A stretch of DNA of 64,000 nt from Zanthoxylum bungeanum (Eukaryota; Streptophyta; Magnoliopsida; Sapindales; Rutaceae). Of this stretch, positions 22,686 through 34,310 are shown one piece after another. The notes below the pieces were generated by a model. It saw only the letters and a program-made list of their open reading frames with translations, ran no database searches and had not been told where the DNA came from. The translations under genes were made by a program, and so were the position numbers. The stretch is from assembly GCA_019454045.1 (NCBI GenBank), contig SKCR01017745.1:62001-126000 (forward strand). The letters are read 5' to 3'. Numbering within the stretch: position 1 is the first letter of the stretch; each line of letters starts with the position of its first letter.

Positions 22686-24129
22686 TTAGGCAAAGTACTG
22701 CTTCAATCTGTCTACGTTGATCGGCTCGGTGAACTCATTTCCTTCCAAGTCTGACAGTCTCACTACTCCATTTCCCATTACTTTCTACACTATGTAAGGT
22801 CCTTCCCAGTTAGGTCTGAACTTTCCTCTCGGATCTGTCGTCGACGGCCTCGACTGCTTAAGTACCAAATCACCCTTTCTGATCTTGGTGGGACGTACTT
22901 CTTGTTGAATGCTCGGGCCAGTCTCGTCTGATACAACTGCATGTGATACAAAGCCTTCGTTCTCTTCTCATCCAGCATTGCTAACTGATCAAACCTCTGT
23001 GTGGCCCATTCTTGTTCCGGTAACTCTGCCTATGCTAATACCCTCATAGACTGTATTTCAACTTCCACTGGCAATATCGCTTCCATTCCGTAGACTATAG
23101 AGTAAGGTGTGGCCCATGTTTCTGTTAGCACTGATGTTCTGTACCCCCACAAAGTATACGGTAGTTTGTCGGCCCAATCTCTGCAGTTTTCTGTCATCTT
23201 GGCTAAAATCGTCTTTATTATCTTATTGGCTGCCTCAACTGCCCCATTTGCCTGCGGCTTATACAGTGATGACTTGTGATGGCATATCCCATATTTCTGT
23301 AGCATTGCCTTTGTTTCCCCCTGGAACTGAACTCCGTTATTTGTAACCACATGGTGCGGCATACCATACGGACAAATGAGATTCTGAGCTATAAACTTTG
23401 CCATCTGTTTCGCTGTAACATTGCGAAATGACTCGGCTTCCACCCACTTTGAGAAATAATCTACTGCCACTACTATGAAGCGATGCACATTCGATGCATT
23501 CGTTGAATCTCTCCAATCATATCAATTCCCCATGTTGAGAAAGGCCACGGCTCTGACAACCCGTGCAACTCTGTGTGTGGCAAATGATTCAAATTACTGT
23601 GTGCTTGACAATCATGACAGTGCTTTACCATCTTCGCGCAGTCTGTCTCCATGGTTGACCAGTAGAAACCTTGTCTCACTATCTTGCGGGACAGATTCAA
23701 CCCGTTCATGTGCGGACCACATACTCCGGCGTATACTTCTTCCATTACCTGCTGAGCCTCTTCTTTTCTCAAACACTTCAACTGAATACCGTTTACTTGC
23801 CTCTTGTACAGTTCCCCTTTCAAAATCACATACTGGGAAGCTAACTTCTGAATGACTGTTCTGTCCTTTCTGCCTGCTCCCTCTGGGAGTTCCCCATGTT
23901 CCAGATACCTCTGAATGTCATGATACCAAGGTTTACCGTCATCAACCTCTATTTCCAGAATTCTCTCTATCTCATAAACAGGTCTTCTGGCTGTCGTCAG
24001 TATCAACGGTCTCATTAGTAATTTTTCTGGATTTTCCCAAGTCGCTGCAAGTGTAGCCAATGCATCTGCCATCTGATTCTCTTCTCTTGGCAAGTGTTGA
24101 AACTTACAATCGGGGATGACCTGCGCCAA
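22686..24129 (-). pseudogene. Tat integrase (zinc-binding, core and C-terminal parts), frameshifted
   Basis: From 24129 leftward: tether region, then the H2C2 zinc-binding block ending in VKHCHDCQAHSN (about 23640-23600) and WGIDMIGEI at the start of the core. A frameshift near 23480 moves to VAVDYFSKWVEAESF, VTNNGVQFQ (the second catalytic Asp is replaced: N where D is usual) and NGAVEAANKIIK (expected Glu present). A stop near 23028 is followed by the C-terminal part MLDEKRTKALYHMQLYQ (22978), with further frame loss. The natural stop TAA is at 22686-22688. Integrase would insert the cDNA into chromosomes; this copy cannot encode it whole. Confidence 0.85.
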
Positions 24130-24412
24130 CTTTCTGAGGTAAAAAAAGGTAAGGTTTCAACCGTTCTTTTTTCAATTCCCATTCTCCTCGCATCTGCTGG
24201 ACTACCAACATAGAATCTCCGTAGACTTCTACACTTTCGGCCTTCAAGGCTATCAATGCAGTCAAACCAAAAGCACATGTTTCATATTCGACCATGTTGT
24301 TTGTTACTCTGAATGTCAACCTTTTGGCCAAAGGCAAGGTCTCTCCTTCGGGGGTCACTTTCACAATCCCAATTCCGGCTCCCTTGCAATTCACTGCTCC
24401 GTCAAAATACAT
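24104..24412 (-). pseudogene. Second (archaeal-type) RNase H of the Tat polyprotein
   Basis: Contains MYFDGAVNCKGAGIGIV, TNNMVEYETCAFGL and VYGDSMLVVQQMRGEWE, the D-E-D pattern of the additional RNase H (aRNH) that defines Tat-lineage elements. An in-frame TAG (24440-24442) separates it from the first RNase H in the same frame. A frameshift near 24135 leads into the tether and integrase frame. Confidence 0.8.
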
Positions 24413-24442
24413 TTTCCATCTCTGAACTGTTATTTCTTGGAT

Positions 24443-25171
24443 CTATTCATCTAGAAATTCAAACTTATATTGATCCTCTTCAACATGTTGCAATGCCAGA
24501 AACTCTGCTACTGCTCGCCCTTTGACCACTTTGGTGGTGAAATACTCAATGTCAAACTCTGTCAGCAATACTAACCATCTGCCCAATTTCCCCACTAGCG
24601 AAGGCACTGAATGCAGATATTTCAGAGGATTCTCCTTTGCCACTACCTGGATCTTGTAAGACTGAAAATAATGCCGCAATTTTCTGGAAGCCCATAACAC
24701 TGCTAGACAGATCTTCTCTACTTCTTGATAACGAGCCTCATACGGGAGCATCTTCTTACTCAGATAATAAACTACGTGTTCTACCCCTGTCTCATCTACA
24801 TGTACCATCATTGCCCCCAGTGCTTCTGATTCTATGGCCAAATACAATATCAAAGGTCTACCCGGTCTCAGAGGTTTCAATACAGGCGGCTTTACCAAGT
24901 ACTGTCTGATCTTGTCGAAGGCTGTCTGACACTGTTCATTCCATCTCACTGGCTGATCTTTTCTCAATAGTTTGAAGATAGGCTCACATACTGACGTCAA
25001 CTTGGCGATAAACCGACTGATGTACTGAATCTTCCCAATGAATGCTCTGACTTCTTTCTCAGACTTCGGTTCTGGCATTTCTGTGATTGCTTTGATCTTT
25101 TCAGAGGCTACCTCTATTCCTCTCATTCCCACTGTATGTCCCATCAATTTTCCCGATGTCACCCCAAACAC
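24443..25171 (-). pseudogene. RT thumb and first RNase H of the Tat polyprotein
   Basis: Begins FGVTSGKLMGHTV and continues through FIGKIQYISRFIAKL (thumb/connection) into LILYLAIESEALGAMMV, YYLSKKMLPYEARY and EKICLAVLWASRKLRHYF. The first RNase H lacks the usual leading Asp at its start, as is common in Tat elements where a second RNase H is present. Same frame as the aRNase H, separated by one TAG. Confidence 0.8.
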
Positions 25172-26163
25172 ACATTTCTTGGGATTTAGCCGCAGGTTGT
25201 ATTTGTCAACTCTCTGAAGGAACCTTTCTAGTGCTTCAATATGCCCGATTCTCTTGTTCTGATTTCACCATCATGTCATCCACATACACTTCAATCTCTT
25301 TGTGCATCAAGTCATGAATAGTGTAGTGGCCATCCGCTGATAGTGGCTCCAGCATTCTTGAGCCCAAATGGCTTACCTTGTAACAATAAGTACCCCATTT
25401 TGTGACGAAGGCAGTTTTGTGCTTGTCTTCCTCAGCCATAAGAACCTGATTATAACCTGAAAACCCGTCTGCAAATGAATACATAGCAAATAAAGCCGCA
25501 CTATCAACCAGTATGTCTATGTGCGGTAGAGGAAAATCATCTTTCGGGCAAGCCTTGTTGAGATCTCTATAGTCCACACACATTCTGACCTTCCCGTCTT
25601 TCTTCGGCACCGGCACAATATTAGCCAACCACTCAGGATACTTTACTACTTCCAAGAACCCCACATCTATCTGTTACTTAACTTCCTCTCTGACTTTCTC
25701 AGCCCATTCTGGTCTCATCCGTCGGAGTTTCTGTTTCACACGGCCTCATATTCGGATAAGTTGGTATTGTGTGCTGGGCAATGTTTCTGTCTACCCCAGG
25801 CATGTCCTCATAGGACCAAGCAAACACTTTGGCATATCTGACCAATACTTCTTCTAATTTCTCCCTCTCCTCGGAGGTAACTTCACTTGCAATCAGAATT
25901 TCCTTAGGACTCTCAGGTGTACCAAGGTTAAATGCATTTGCTTTGGTGGAGCTGATATCAAATATATTCAAGTCATGCAAGTCAGAGGAAATAGACTCAG
26001 GAAAATAAGTGAAATGATTGTCTTTATTGCTAACAAATGCGGGGGTACACTCAAATAAATCAGGAAGATAAATGTCCTCATCTTCTACAGACACTTCTTC
26101 CTCTGCAACTAGGTTCTTCTCAGGCTTTTTATCTTCTTCAAGAGTCAGGCTCTCCAACTTCAT
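25172..26163 (-). pseudogene. Reverse transcriptase of the Tat polyprotein, several frameshifts
   Basis: Start of RT (AKVFAWSYEDMPGVD) lies at about 25830-25780. A frameshift near 25725 leads to the fingers/palm block VPVPKKDGKVRMCVDYRDL and the catalytic EVYVDDMMVKSEQ (YVDD at about 25274-25286). A short segment between (about 25380-25330) is in the wrong frame, bounded by compensating indels. Another shift near 25245 gives LNPKKCVFGVTSGKL. RT would copy element RNA into cDNA in the cytoplasmic particle. Confidence 0.85.
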
Positions 26164-26175
26164 CAGTTCTTCCTC

Positions 26176-27015
26176 TCAATTCTCTTCTTCATTCTTCACA
26201 ATTTCTTCCATCATCGGATTCTTACCCAGCATATCCTGGAAAATCTCAAATCCAGGTATCACAATCCCATTAACTTCCACCGGTTCAGGCTCCCATTGAT
26301 ACCCTGAAGCCTTCACAAAACATTCCATCAGTTTCAGACCTTTCTTCTTAACCTTCGGTTTTTTCTTCATCAGATGTGTATCCCAAACCCTTCCGAGTAG
26401 TCTCTCCTCTGAAATCTGGCAATTTTGAACCTTCACCCGGCTCAAACTTCATTTTTTTCATGATCCTAGCCACCCTAGGATCCACCCATTCCTCAAAAGT
26501 TGATGATACATGAAACCTCATGAAAGGCTGTATCTTCAAGGCAGCCACAACATTATCTATCTCAGCTCGGATGGTAACAATATCTCCCTCATACGGGAAC
26601 TTAATCATCTGATGCAAAGTGGAAGGCACGCCCCCAAGTTTGTGAAACCAAGGCCTTCCCAACAATAAATCGAAAGTAGCCGGAATGTCCAACACGTGAA
26701 CTCAACTTCGTCTTCAATTGGGCCTACTTTGACCACTGCCAAAAAAGTACCCTCAACTCCTCATTTGCTATCATCATAAGCTTTGATGGTCATACTGGAG
26801 GGGTCCAAATCTGTTGCTTTCATACCCAGCTTTGCCAAAATCTTCAACGGGCACACATTGATGGACGAGCCGTCATCCACCTTCACACATGACGTTCTCT
26901 TGCCTTTCACCTCGACCCTTATGAACAAAGGTCTATTATGGTTTCTCCCCTCAGCTAGGAGTTCTTCCTCAGAAAAAGTGATCGCATGCAAAATTTCCTT
27001 TTGTACTGATCCCAC
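26176..27015 (-). pseudogene. Aspartic protease region of the Tat polyprotein
   Basis: SCVKVDDGSSINVCPL (about 26890-26845) is the retropepsin-type active-site block: D-G-S follows a hydrophobic strand. The flap and C-terminal block LLLGRPWFHKLGGVPSTLHQ (about 26670-26610) follows after an in-frame TGA (26761-26763) and a frameshift near 26700. A Lys/Glu-rich linker to RT continues in a third frame (26445-26176). The protease would cut the Gag-Pol precursor. Confidence 0.8.
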
Positions 27016-27083
27016 AACATTACCGGATTAGCATCCTCCGGTACTACTATTTTGCTCAAGGCTTCAACCATAGCCTGCCTGTG

Positions 27084-28724
27084 CTACTGTGATGAACACA
27101 ACAATTCCCAGATGCTGACATGTGCCCGGGTTTTTTTCAATTGGCGCAGCACTATATCTCCCTCGGAATTATCCCCATTTTCTGCCACTTCTCTCCCTTC
27201 AGTCAACACTTCTTTACCCTTATCAGTCATATCATTGTAGAAATGCCTGTTGCGTGTAATACCCCTCACTTCTTCTTCATCACTACTAGATAAGTCTGTC
27301 CAAAAACTCTTCCCATGTTCGGTTTCATCTTCGCTGTTACTATCCCAAATCCCAAGGCAAACGGCTTGGAGGTCAAAGGATTTGAGGACAAGGTTCTCGG
27401 GTAGGCCAGAGTTTATCATATAGGTTGGTGGCGGGACATAGTGGTAATTTGGTAAAGGGTTCTGGTGTGTGTTGGGGTGCTGTTTCAGGGTCGGGTATCT
27501 TTTTTGAGTCTATAAGGTCCTGGATTTCATGGCGGAGTCGGGCACAGTTTTCGGTATCGTGGCCTTTCTGTTGGTGGAATTGGCAATATTGGTTTAGGTT
27601 GAGATGTGGTGGTGGAGGGTTTGGGAGTGGTTTGGTTTCTAGGGGTTTCAGAAGTCCTTGTCTTTTCAATTTCTCCAATACCTTGGACAAAGGTCTACCC
27701 AAGTTGGAGAATCTCCGGTTTCGGATAGCATCAATCTCAGCAGAAACGGGCTTTTTTCCCGATGTCCCCCCAATGGGCCTCCTGTTCAGACCATAGAATT
27801 TTCTATTCTAGGCCTCTTCTTCCTCAATATCCATGACAGTTTCAATCAACTGTCGAAAATCAGTAATCATGGAGGTCATCCTCCATAGCTTCCCATAGAT
27901 GGAGGGCTTGGTGCCCTTGATAATCATTTTTATCTGGTCTTTCTCTGAGGGCCTGGTCTGCATCTTTAAGAGCTGGCTTCTCCAACGGTCCACATACTCC
28001 TTGAAACTCTCTTCCGGTTTCTGCCTGGTGTTCTCCAGATCACGGAGTGACAGATCTATCTCCAAGTCCGTGACATACTGTTTCAGGAATGCATCAGCCA
28101 ATTCCCTCCAATCTTCCCTTACTTTCTTCTCAAGGCTGTGATACCATACCACTGGTGCCCCCTCGAGTGACATTCCAAACATCTTCTGCACTAGTCGCTT
28201 TGTCAAACCCACAGAACTCATAACTGATACATACTGACGGAGATGAACCCTTGGATCCCCATTCCCATTGAACTTAGCCATATCCGGCATCTTGAACTGA
28301 GCAGGAAACTGTTCTTCGAAGGTCATTGCCTCATAATCTAACAACTCTTCATGTTTACCCTTCATTTTGCGGGTAACTATTTCAACCTGATCCCGAAGTT
28401 TCTGAAATTCTGTCTGAGACCCAATCACTCTGCCTGTTGCATACTCTGCCAGGTCATCATCAAAAGCGGGGATATCATCCCCAACCCATTCGGAGGCTCC
28501 TCGCGCCTCACATTCTCAGAATTTCCCCCATCACGGGGTACAACCATATCAGCCACAGCAGTAGTCAATGCTTGTAACTGTTCAGTAATTTTGGCGAGCC
28601 CGTTTTCCAACTGATCTATCCGGGATACCTCATTATCGGATGTACTCATATCTGTTACCGGTCTTTTAGTGAGCCTTCCATCTTTCCTAACCCAACATGA
28701 ATCTATGATGTCTTTTATAGACAT
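27084..28724 (-). pseudogene. Gag of the inner Tat element, frameshifted
   Basis: An ATG at 28724 opens a short N-terminal part. A frameshift near 28480 leads to the capsid-like Retrotrans_gag block FKMPDMAKFNGNGDPRVHLR, WYHSLEKKVREDWRELADAF and RDLENTRQKPEESFKEYVDRW (28280-27980). TAG at 27808-27810 stops this frame, which reopens in the same frame to 27373 with QYCQFHQQKGHDTENCARLR, a zinc-knuckle-like segment (about 27590-27530). A final shift gives TRAHVSIWELLCSSQ, a phrase that precedes the protease in Tat elements. Gag would form the particle and bind RNA. Confidence 0.85.
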
Positions 28725-28961
28725 AGAGGGTGTTAACAGGATATGTATGCATGAGATGAATGCGATGCATGCGATACAAGGGATATATCAACTTATTAAA
28801 ATTTCACACAAATCGGCCCATCATCATTTTAGAAGCTTTTGGGCTAACTGTCATAGGAGTGAACTCGTCCCAGTTTAAATGGCCCAACAAGTTCACATAT
28901 CATTGCAAGAAGTCCAACCGTATCCAAATGATAACGTTCTTAAACACAAACATATAATGGC
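28725..28961 (-). other. Leader of the inner Tat element (gag-proximal part)
   Basis: Carries one ~150 bp leader unit (GGCCCATCATCATT...AAACTGGGACGAGTT on the minus side) that recurs at 31757-31900, 31905-32047 and 18840-18989. It ends with ATGGC (28957-28961), the target duplication of the solo LTR. Confidence 0.75.
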
Positions 28962-30710
28962 TGTAGGACACAGATGTTGGACAACGCTGTTCTGGGCTCG
29001 CGGCCTAGTTGGGAGTACGGAATAGCTCGCGGGGAACTAAATCGGAGAAATAACATGGAGTCGCCACCCAGTGTGAACTGGGAAAATGTGATTTAAGGCC
29101 GCACTCACCCCTCGCAGGGAAGACCTCAACCGTGGGGTTCGGAATGGTCCCTTACTTATGCCACTTGTAATGATGTGAATTGTGCAATATCTTAACCGAA
29201 TCTATGCAACATGCTCAATAACAACCTATATCTAGTCCATGTTCATAAAGACAAATCCTATGTCTAAGTTGGCATGCTTGAAAAGTAAGTTATCACCACG
29301 GCAAACACACAATAACACACGACAATCCCATGAACATGCTCCAATTATATAATGCGGAAAACAAATAACAACATAAACATAATGCAAATTCCAAATGCAA
29401 ATAAATAAATAATCATGCTTAAAAATAAATAACTAAATAACTTACTAGACTAAATCATGCTTACAAAAATAAATAACGTACTAGTAACCTAACCATGCTC
29501 AAACACATGGTTGGATGAAACGAAATACGTGTGTCTCAAGTGGTACGTGGCGTTGTATCCCAAGTACAAACCGCACTACCGTCCATTTGGATTCGGCTAC
29601 GCAATTTACGTCCGGGTTTCCATCCGATATACCACAAGAGGGGACACATATTCCGCTCATCCAAAATTCACACCATGCCTCAATAAACGACTCTCATGCG
29701 ATAATATATTAAAATAAATAAAAATAAATGAAAGACAATAAATAACAAGGTGCCATCGGGTCTAACCTCTTTTGTCGTTTCTCGAAAGCGCGTTACACGG
29801 CCGTCTGAAGGGTTGATGCTCCGCAACTTTCCTGGTTCACTAATCCAATGTTTTTCCTCGATGTTTCGCTGTTTGGGCTGCTGTTTTCACTCTGTTTCGC
29901 TGCTGTTTGTTTGTTTGTATTTTCTGGTCTCTGTTTTAAGGTAATTTAGGGACTGTTTTGTGATTTTGTAAGGGGTATTGGGCTGTTTTCTTAGGTGCAG
30001 TTTTGGGGTATAGTTTGCGGAAGTTTTGGAGTGATTTACTGGGTGTGTTGCTCGACAGTTTGTTGGCTGATTTGTGAGGTGTGTTGAAGGCTGTGTGAAG
30101 GGCAGTGGCGTTGAGTGGGCTTGTGGACTGAGTGAGGACGTGATGGGCCAGGTGCGTGGAAGGATCAGGTGCGTGCGTGAAGGCTTTATGGCGTGAGGCA
30201 GATTTTGGCGTGAGGGTGTTTAGCTGGTCGATGTGGGACTTGTGACGTTTACGTGGTTTAAGTTTGGTTGGTTGGTGTATGCTACGTGGGCTGTTTTAGG
30301 ATTCACGTGGTGGGACGTGTGGAGCTTGCATGTTGTTGTTTATTGAGAGGGCAGATTTGTGAGTCGGTTGGTGAGGTTAGGGGCGTGAGGGGTTTATTGA
30401 TCTGCTGCGTGGAGTTCACGTTGAGTTTAGTAGAAGGCCTGCTGGTTTCATAGGTTTTTAGTGCTGTCTCTCGTGGGGTCTGTGTGTGTCAAATGAATCT
30501 CTGTGTGCGTGCTTAGTGAATCTGCGTGTGTTCGTTTGTGAGGGGTTTCTCGGTGAAGGTTGCTAGGTGAGTGGAGTGGCTGCTGTGTGTATCATTTGTG
30601 AAGGGGCTGACTTAGGGCTAAGAGAGAGAGGAAGGCGAGAGGTTCCAAGAGAGGTGGAATGGATCATGAAGGTTAGGGTTTTTGTTATTAACGTTTGGCT
30701 CAGGGAAATA

Positions 30711-30866
30711 GACTCGACGCATATGTTCTTTTAGGTATTGCCATGAAGCAGAAGATGGTAATCCAATGACTAACACACGGTAATCAAAGCGCTTGGATAC
30801 TCCATGACCACGGCCACTATTGTAACTATTACGATGATCAGATGATGAACGGCCGTGTGTCTCTCT
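30711..30866 (-). pseudogene. Captured fragment of an SR34/SF2-type splicing-factor gene in LTR-C
   Basis: The minus strand encodes a Gly/Ser/Arg hinge followed by [18 protein letters not shown] and KEHMRR. This matches the linker and start of the second RRM of plant SF2/ASF-type SR proteins (SR34/SR30 family), where the signature is [EY][22 protein letters not shown]. The match is from memory but is long and specific. Homology stops after HMRR at about 30711. The surrounding frame stays open from 30893 to about 30616 without an ATG at its start. It lies downstream of the LTR TATA box in the same direction, so it would be transcribed in sense. The parent gene is not in this window. Confidence 0.75.
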
Positions 30867-31244
30867 GTTTTGGTGGCTGCCGTGAGTGGGTTTTTAGAGA
30901 GGTATGAGAGAAGAATGAGAGAAGCTAGGGTTTGTTTTGTTCTTTGCCGTTAAAGGTTTGTTTTTTGTTTGCTTGTGATGGATTCAGTGGCTGATGTTGA
31001 TGAGTCTTTGGTTATTTACTGAGAGTGGAGTTGGTGAAGGGGTGCAGTCGGTTGGCTATATTTGCTATGTGATGAAGCCGTGAGTAGGTTGTGTGATCTG
31101 TGTTTGTCTAGGGTTTATGTTTGTGTCATGGAGAGAAGGTAAGCTGCCGAGAGATGAAGGGATAGAGAGAGATCAGAGGGCTGTTAGGGTTTCATTATTT
31201 TGTGAGGCCGTCAGAGAGAGTCCTAGGGTTTAGTTTATGTCATA

Positions 31245-31252
31245 TTTTTATA
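31245..31252 (-). promoter_or_regulatory. LTR-C TATA box
   Basis: The minus strand reads TATAAAAA within CTACTATAAAAATATG. It is about 500 bp from the LTR's sense-strand 5' end, similar to the other Tat LTRs. Confidence 0.5.
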
Positions 31253-31756
31253 GTAGTCAATTAGGGTTTGCATGGATTAAAAAAGAAAGAAAATTAATTA
31301 AAAAGGGATGGATTTGATTTGGTTTATTAAAGGAAATGATATTTGTATTTAGGTGGGTAAATATTTTAAATTGGTGAGTGATTTATTAAATTAGGAAGTG
31401 ATTTATTTTAATTTTGGAATTTAACTTAATTGTATTTTATTTAATTTCAATTTAGTTGGTTTTAATTTAATTTAATTGGTTTTAATTTGTGACATGTATT
31501 TTAAATGTTTTAATTATTTTTTGGATTGGGCTTGGGTGAGATGGGCTTGGTGTAGTTTTGGGCCAAGGCTAAGGGTGTATTTTAATAACGGAGGTCCAAC
31601 AAGCGAGCCTGAAGCTAAACAAGCGACTAAATCTAACAAAAATACCAGTTCCCTTCCGACGTCCGTTTCACGTGACTTCCGCGACTTAAAAGGCAGTGTC
31701 TCCAAATGAGACTCATCATAGGGACTTATATGCAAAAATGCAGTGCCTACAATGGC

Positions 31757-32590
31757 CTATTGGCGTTTTGGAAGCTTTTGGCCCGATCAATATAAGATAC
31801 GTTCTTGTCCCAATTTAAATGGCCCAACAAGCCCATATCCCATGATAAAAGGTCCGAATGGATCCAAATGACAATGTTCCCTAACACAAGCATACAAAAA
31901 TAATTTCTACAGAGTGGCCCATCAACATTTCAGAAGCTTTTGGCCCAATCATCATAGGATACGAACTCGTCCCAGTTTAAATGGCCCAACAAGTTCGCAT
32001 TTCTGACAAGAAGTCCAACTGAATCCAAATGAGGATGGTCCACAAGCACAATGAAATAGTTGCTATAGGCCATACAATCCCGGTCTACGTGTGGGTTTGC
32101 GGGAGTGTAGTCAAAGACTCTCGCTGGTGAAGGATTGTCCACAACTAGGTCTCCCCACTCAAGGGTTCGAGCGACCAAGTGAGCGCACATTTTTTATACC
32201 TTAAGGTACGTGCCAATGAGTTATGGTGTGTGACTAACTGTCAAATGGACTTCCCGTTGTAGATTCCCCAGAGGGAGGGAGGAGCGAGGCTCTCTTAAGT
32301 ACCCTAGCCTCTTAGGCTCTTATCGTTTGGTGACAGGAATAAACAACGAGTCCTCCAAATTAGTCCATCACAATAGGCCACAAGTAAGTGATTATCTAGG
32401 TGCCTTCACAGCTTTTCCTTATAGAAAGGTAGTGAATGAGGGAAGACACCGAACCATTACCTAGCCTTAAAGTGCCTTTGATTAAACCCCTTTTTAACCC
32501 ACAGTAGACACGGTTAATTAAAGCACAAATCCAAACATTACAAGACAATATTTCGGGGCCGATTCTCTATCCCCAGTGGAGTCGCCAGAC
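31757..32590 (-). other. Leader of the inner Tat element (LTR-proximal part) with tandem units
   Basis: Contains two ~150 bp units (31757-31900 and 31905-32047), making three with the one at 28805-28957. The units carry GAAGCTTTTGGCCC and AATGGCCCAACAAG. From 32048 to the primer site the sequence matches 35748-36285 of the outer element, including GAGTAGTCCTCC-type and TTACCTAGCCTTAAA phrases. No supported gene. Confidence 0.7.
32571..32590 (-). promoter_or_regulatory. Primer-binding site of the inner Tat element
   Basis: Directly after the 5' LTR on the minus strand comes GTC then TGGCGACTCCACTGGGG, the TGGCGACTC-type primer site familiar from Tat-like plant elements. The tRNA was not identified. 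Confidence 0.75.
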
Positions 32591-33249
32591 TGTGGGACAC
32601 AGAAACTGGGCGACGCATGCTGTCCCGGCTCGCGGTCCGACTGGGAGTACGGAGTAGCCCGTAGGGGACTAAACTGGAGAATAATGGAATCGCCACCCGG
32701 TGTGAACCGGGACAAAGATTTAAGGCCGCACTCACCCCTCGCAAGGGAAGACCTCAAACCATTGGGTTCGGAATGGTCTCTTACTTATGTCACTTGTAAT
32801 AAATGATTTGTGCAATAATTCAACTAAGCCTAAGCAACATATTTCCAAGGATAATTTTACTCCTAAGTTCGCATGCATACATCAAAAGTTCATCTAAGTT
32901 CACATGTAACACATTTTCATATTTGCATACAACCTATTGGCATATAATCTATGTCCGAATTTGCATGCATAAAAGTAAATTGAAATACGGCAAGCATGCA
33001 AATCAATAAGCACATTGTATTCATGGATACGAAAATGCAAACAAACAATGATCATACAAGCATGCATAAAATTGAATCAGAATAATGGCAAACGCATAAT
33101 TTCACAAACACATTGCATTAATAACCATGAAAGTGCAAACATGCAATGATTATACAAGCATGCATATTAAAGAGAAGCAATCAGGTTCATAATACAAATG
33201 GATAACCAATAGGGGGAATTATGCATAAAATATGGTGAAGAGGACTCAG

Positions 33250-33640
33250 TTCAGTGTATGCGCGTTCGTGTAGCGTTCGAAAACGCGTTCGAACGGTAAA
33301 CAGAAGGTTCTCATTCATGTGGCGTTTGATAACGCGTTCGAACGGGACCAGACCTGATGAAACAAATACATGCGCATTTGAGTAGCGTTCGTAAACGCGT
33401 TCGAACGGTAAATAAAAGGTTCACGTTTGAGTAGCGTTCGTAAACGCGTTCGAACGGAAATGAAACAGAATACTCACGTTCGTATGGCGTTCGGAAACGC
33501 GTTCGAATGGAAATGAGACCTGATGCATGATAAGAAAAAATGCATGCTCGTTCGAGTTGTGTTTGTGAACGCGTTCGAACATACTGAGACAGAAAACATG
33601 CGTTCGTGCGGCGTTCTGAAACGCGTTCGAACGGGGTTAC
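33250..33640 (-). repeat. CGTTCGAACG-type array in LTR-D
   Basis: About seven units of GCGTTCG...AACGCGTTCGAACGG with A-rich linkers, colinear with the LTR-B array. Confidence 0.75.
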
Positions 33641-33719
33641 AATAGTGACCCCCAAAATGCAGTAAACATCATGACACATACATGAACGGATGAATAGATG
33701 ACACCTAATAAATAATAAC

Positions 33720-34310
33720 GGGCTAAAAGGCGCGGTAAAGCATCGTGGTAAAGGATTTTAACCCATCGAAATAGAGGACCTTTAATCGCACTTACTAAGC
33801 CCATGTGCTAATAACACAATGCATGATTATGCAAGAAGATGACATACAAAGAAAAGCGAATAACGAAATGAAAGGCGCGGCGAAGTATCGTGGTAAAGGT
33901 TTTTTAACCCCTCGAAATGGAGGACCTTTAATCCAACTTACTAAGCCCATGCGCATCACATCATAATGCATATAAAAATAAAGAAAACCATATCAAACTT
34001 CGTATACCCGATTGAACACATTTCACATTCAACCGACTATACATCATCTGGCGTGGCAAAGCATCTTGGTAAAGGATTTTAACCTCTCAAAATAGAGGAC
34101 CTTTAATCGCACTTACTAAGCCCATGCGCAAACAACACAAGACATATATAAAAAGTAAAGACTACGATATCAAACTTCGTGTATCTGATTGAACATATCT
34201 TGCATCCAATCGAATATACATTATCCGGCGTGGCAAAGCATCGTGGTAAAGGATTTTAACCTCTCAAAATAGAGGACATTTAATCGCACTTACTAAGCCC
34301 ATGCGCTTTA
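33720..34310 (-). repeat. Expanded ~150-180 bp tandem units in LTR-D
   Basis: Four units each containing GGCAAAGCATCGTGGTAAAGG (one with GGCGAAGTATCG), TAGAGGACCTTTAATC and ACTTACTAAGCCCATG. Confidence 0.8.

Larger units (their letters stand above)
28962..31751 (-). mobile_element. LTR-C, solo Tat LTR nested in the inner leader
   Basis: 2790 bp, TGTAGGACAC...GTGCCTACA on the plus strand, flanked by ATGGC at 28957-28961 and 31752-31756. No interior, primer site or polypurine tract adjoins it, so it is a solo LTR left by recombination. The outer ~750 bp at the left and ~250 bp at the right match the other Tat LTRs. The middle (about 29950-31240) is unrelated to them, lacks the CGTTCGAACG array, and includes a captured host-gene fragment (30711-30866). 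TATA box at 31245-31252 (minus). Confidence 0.85.
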
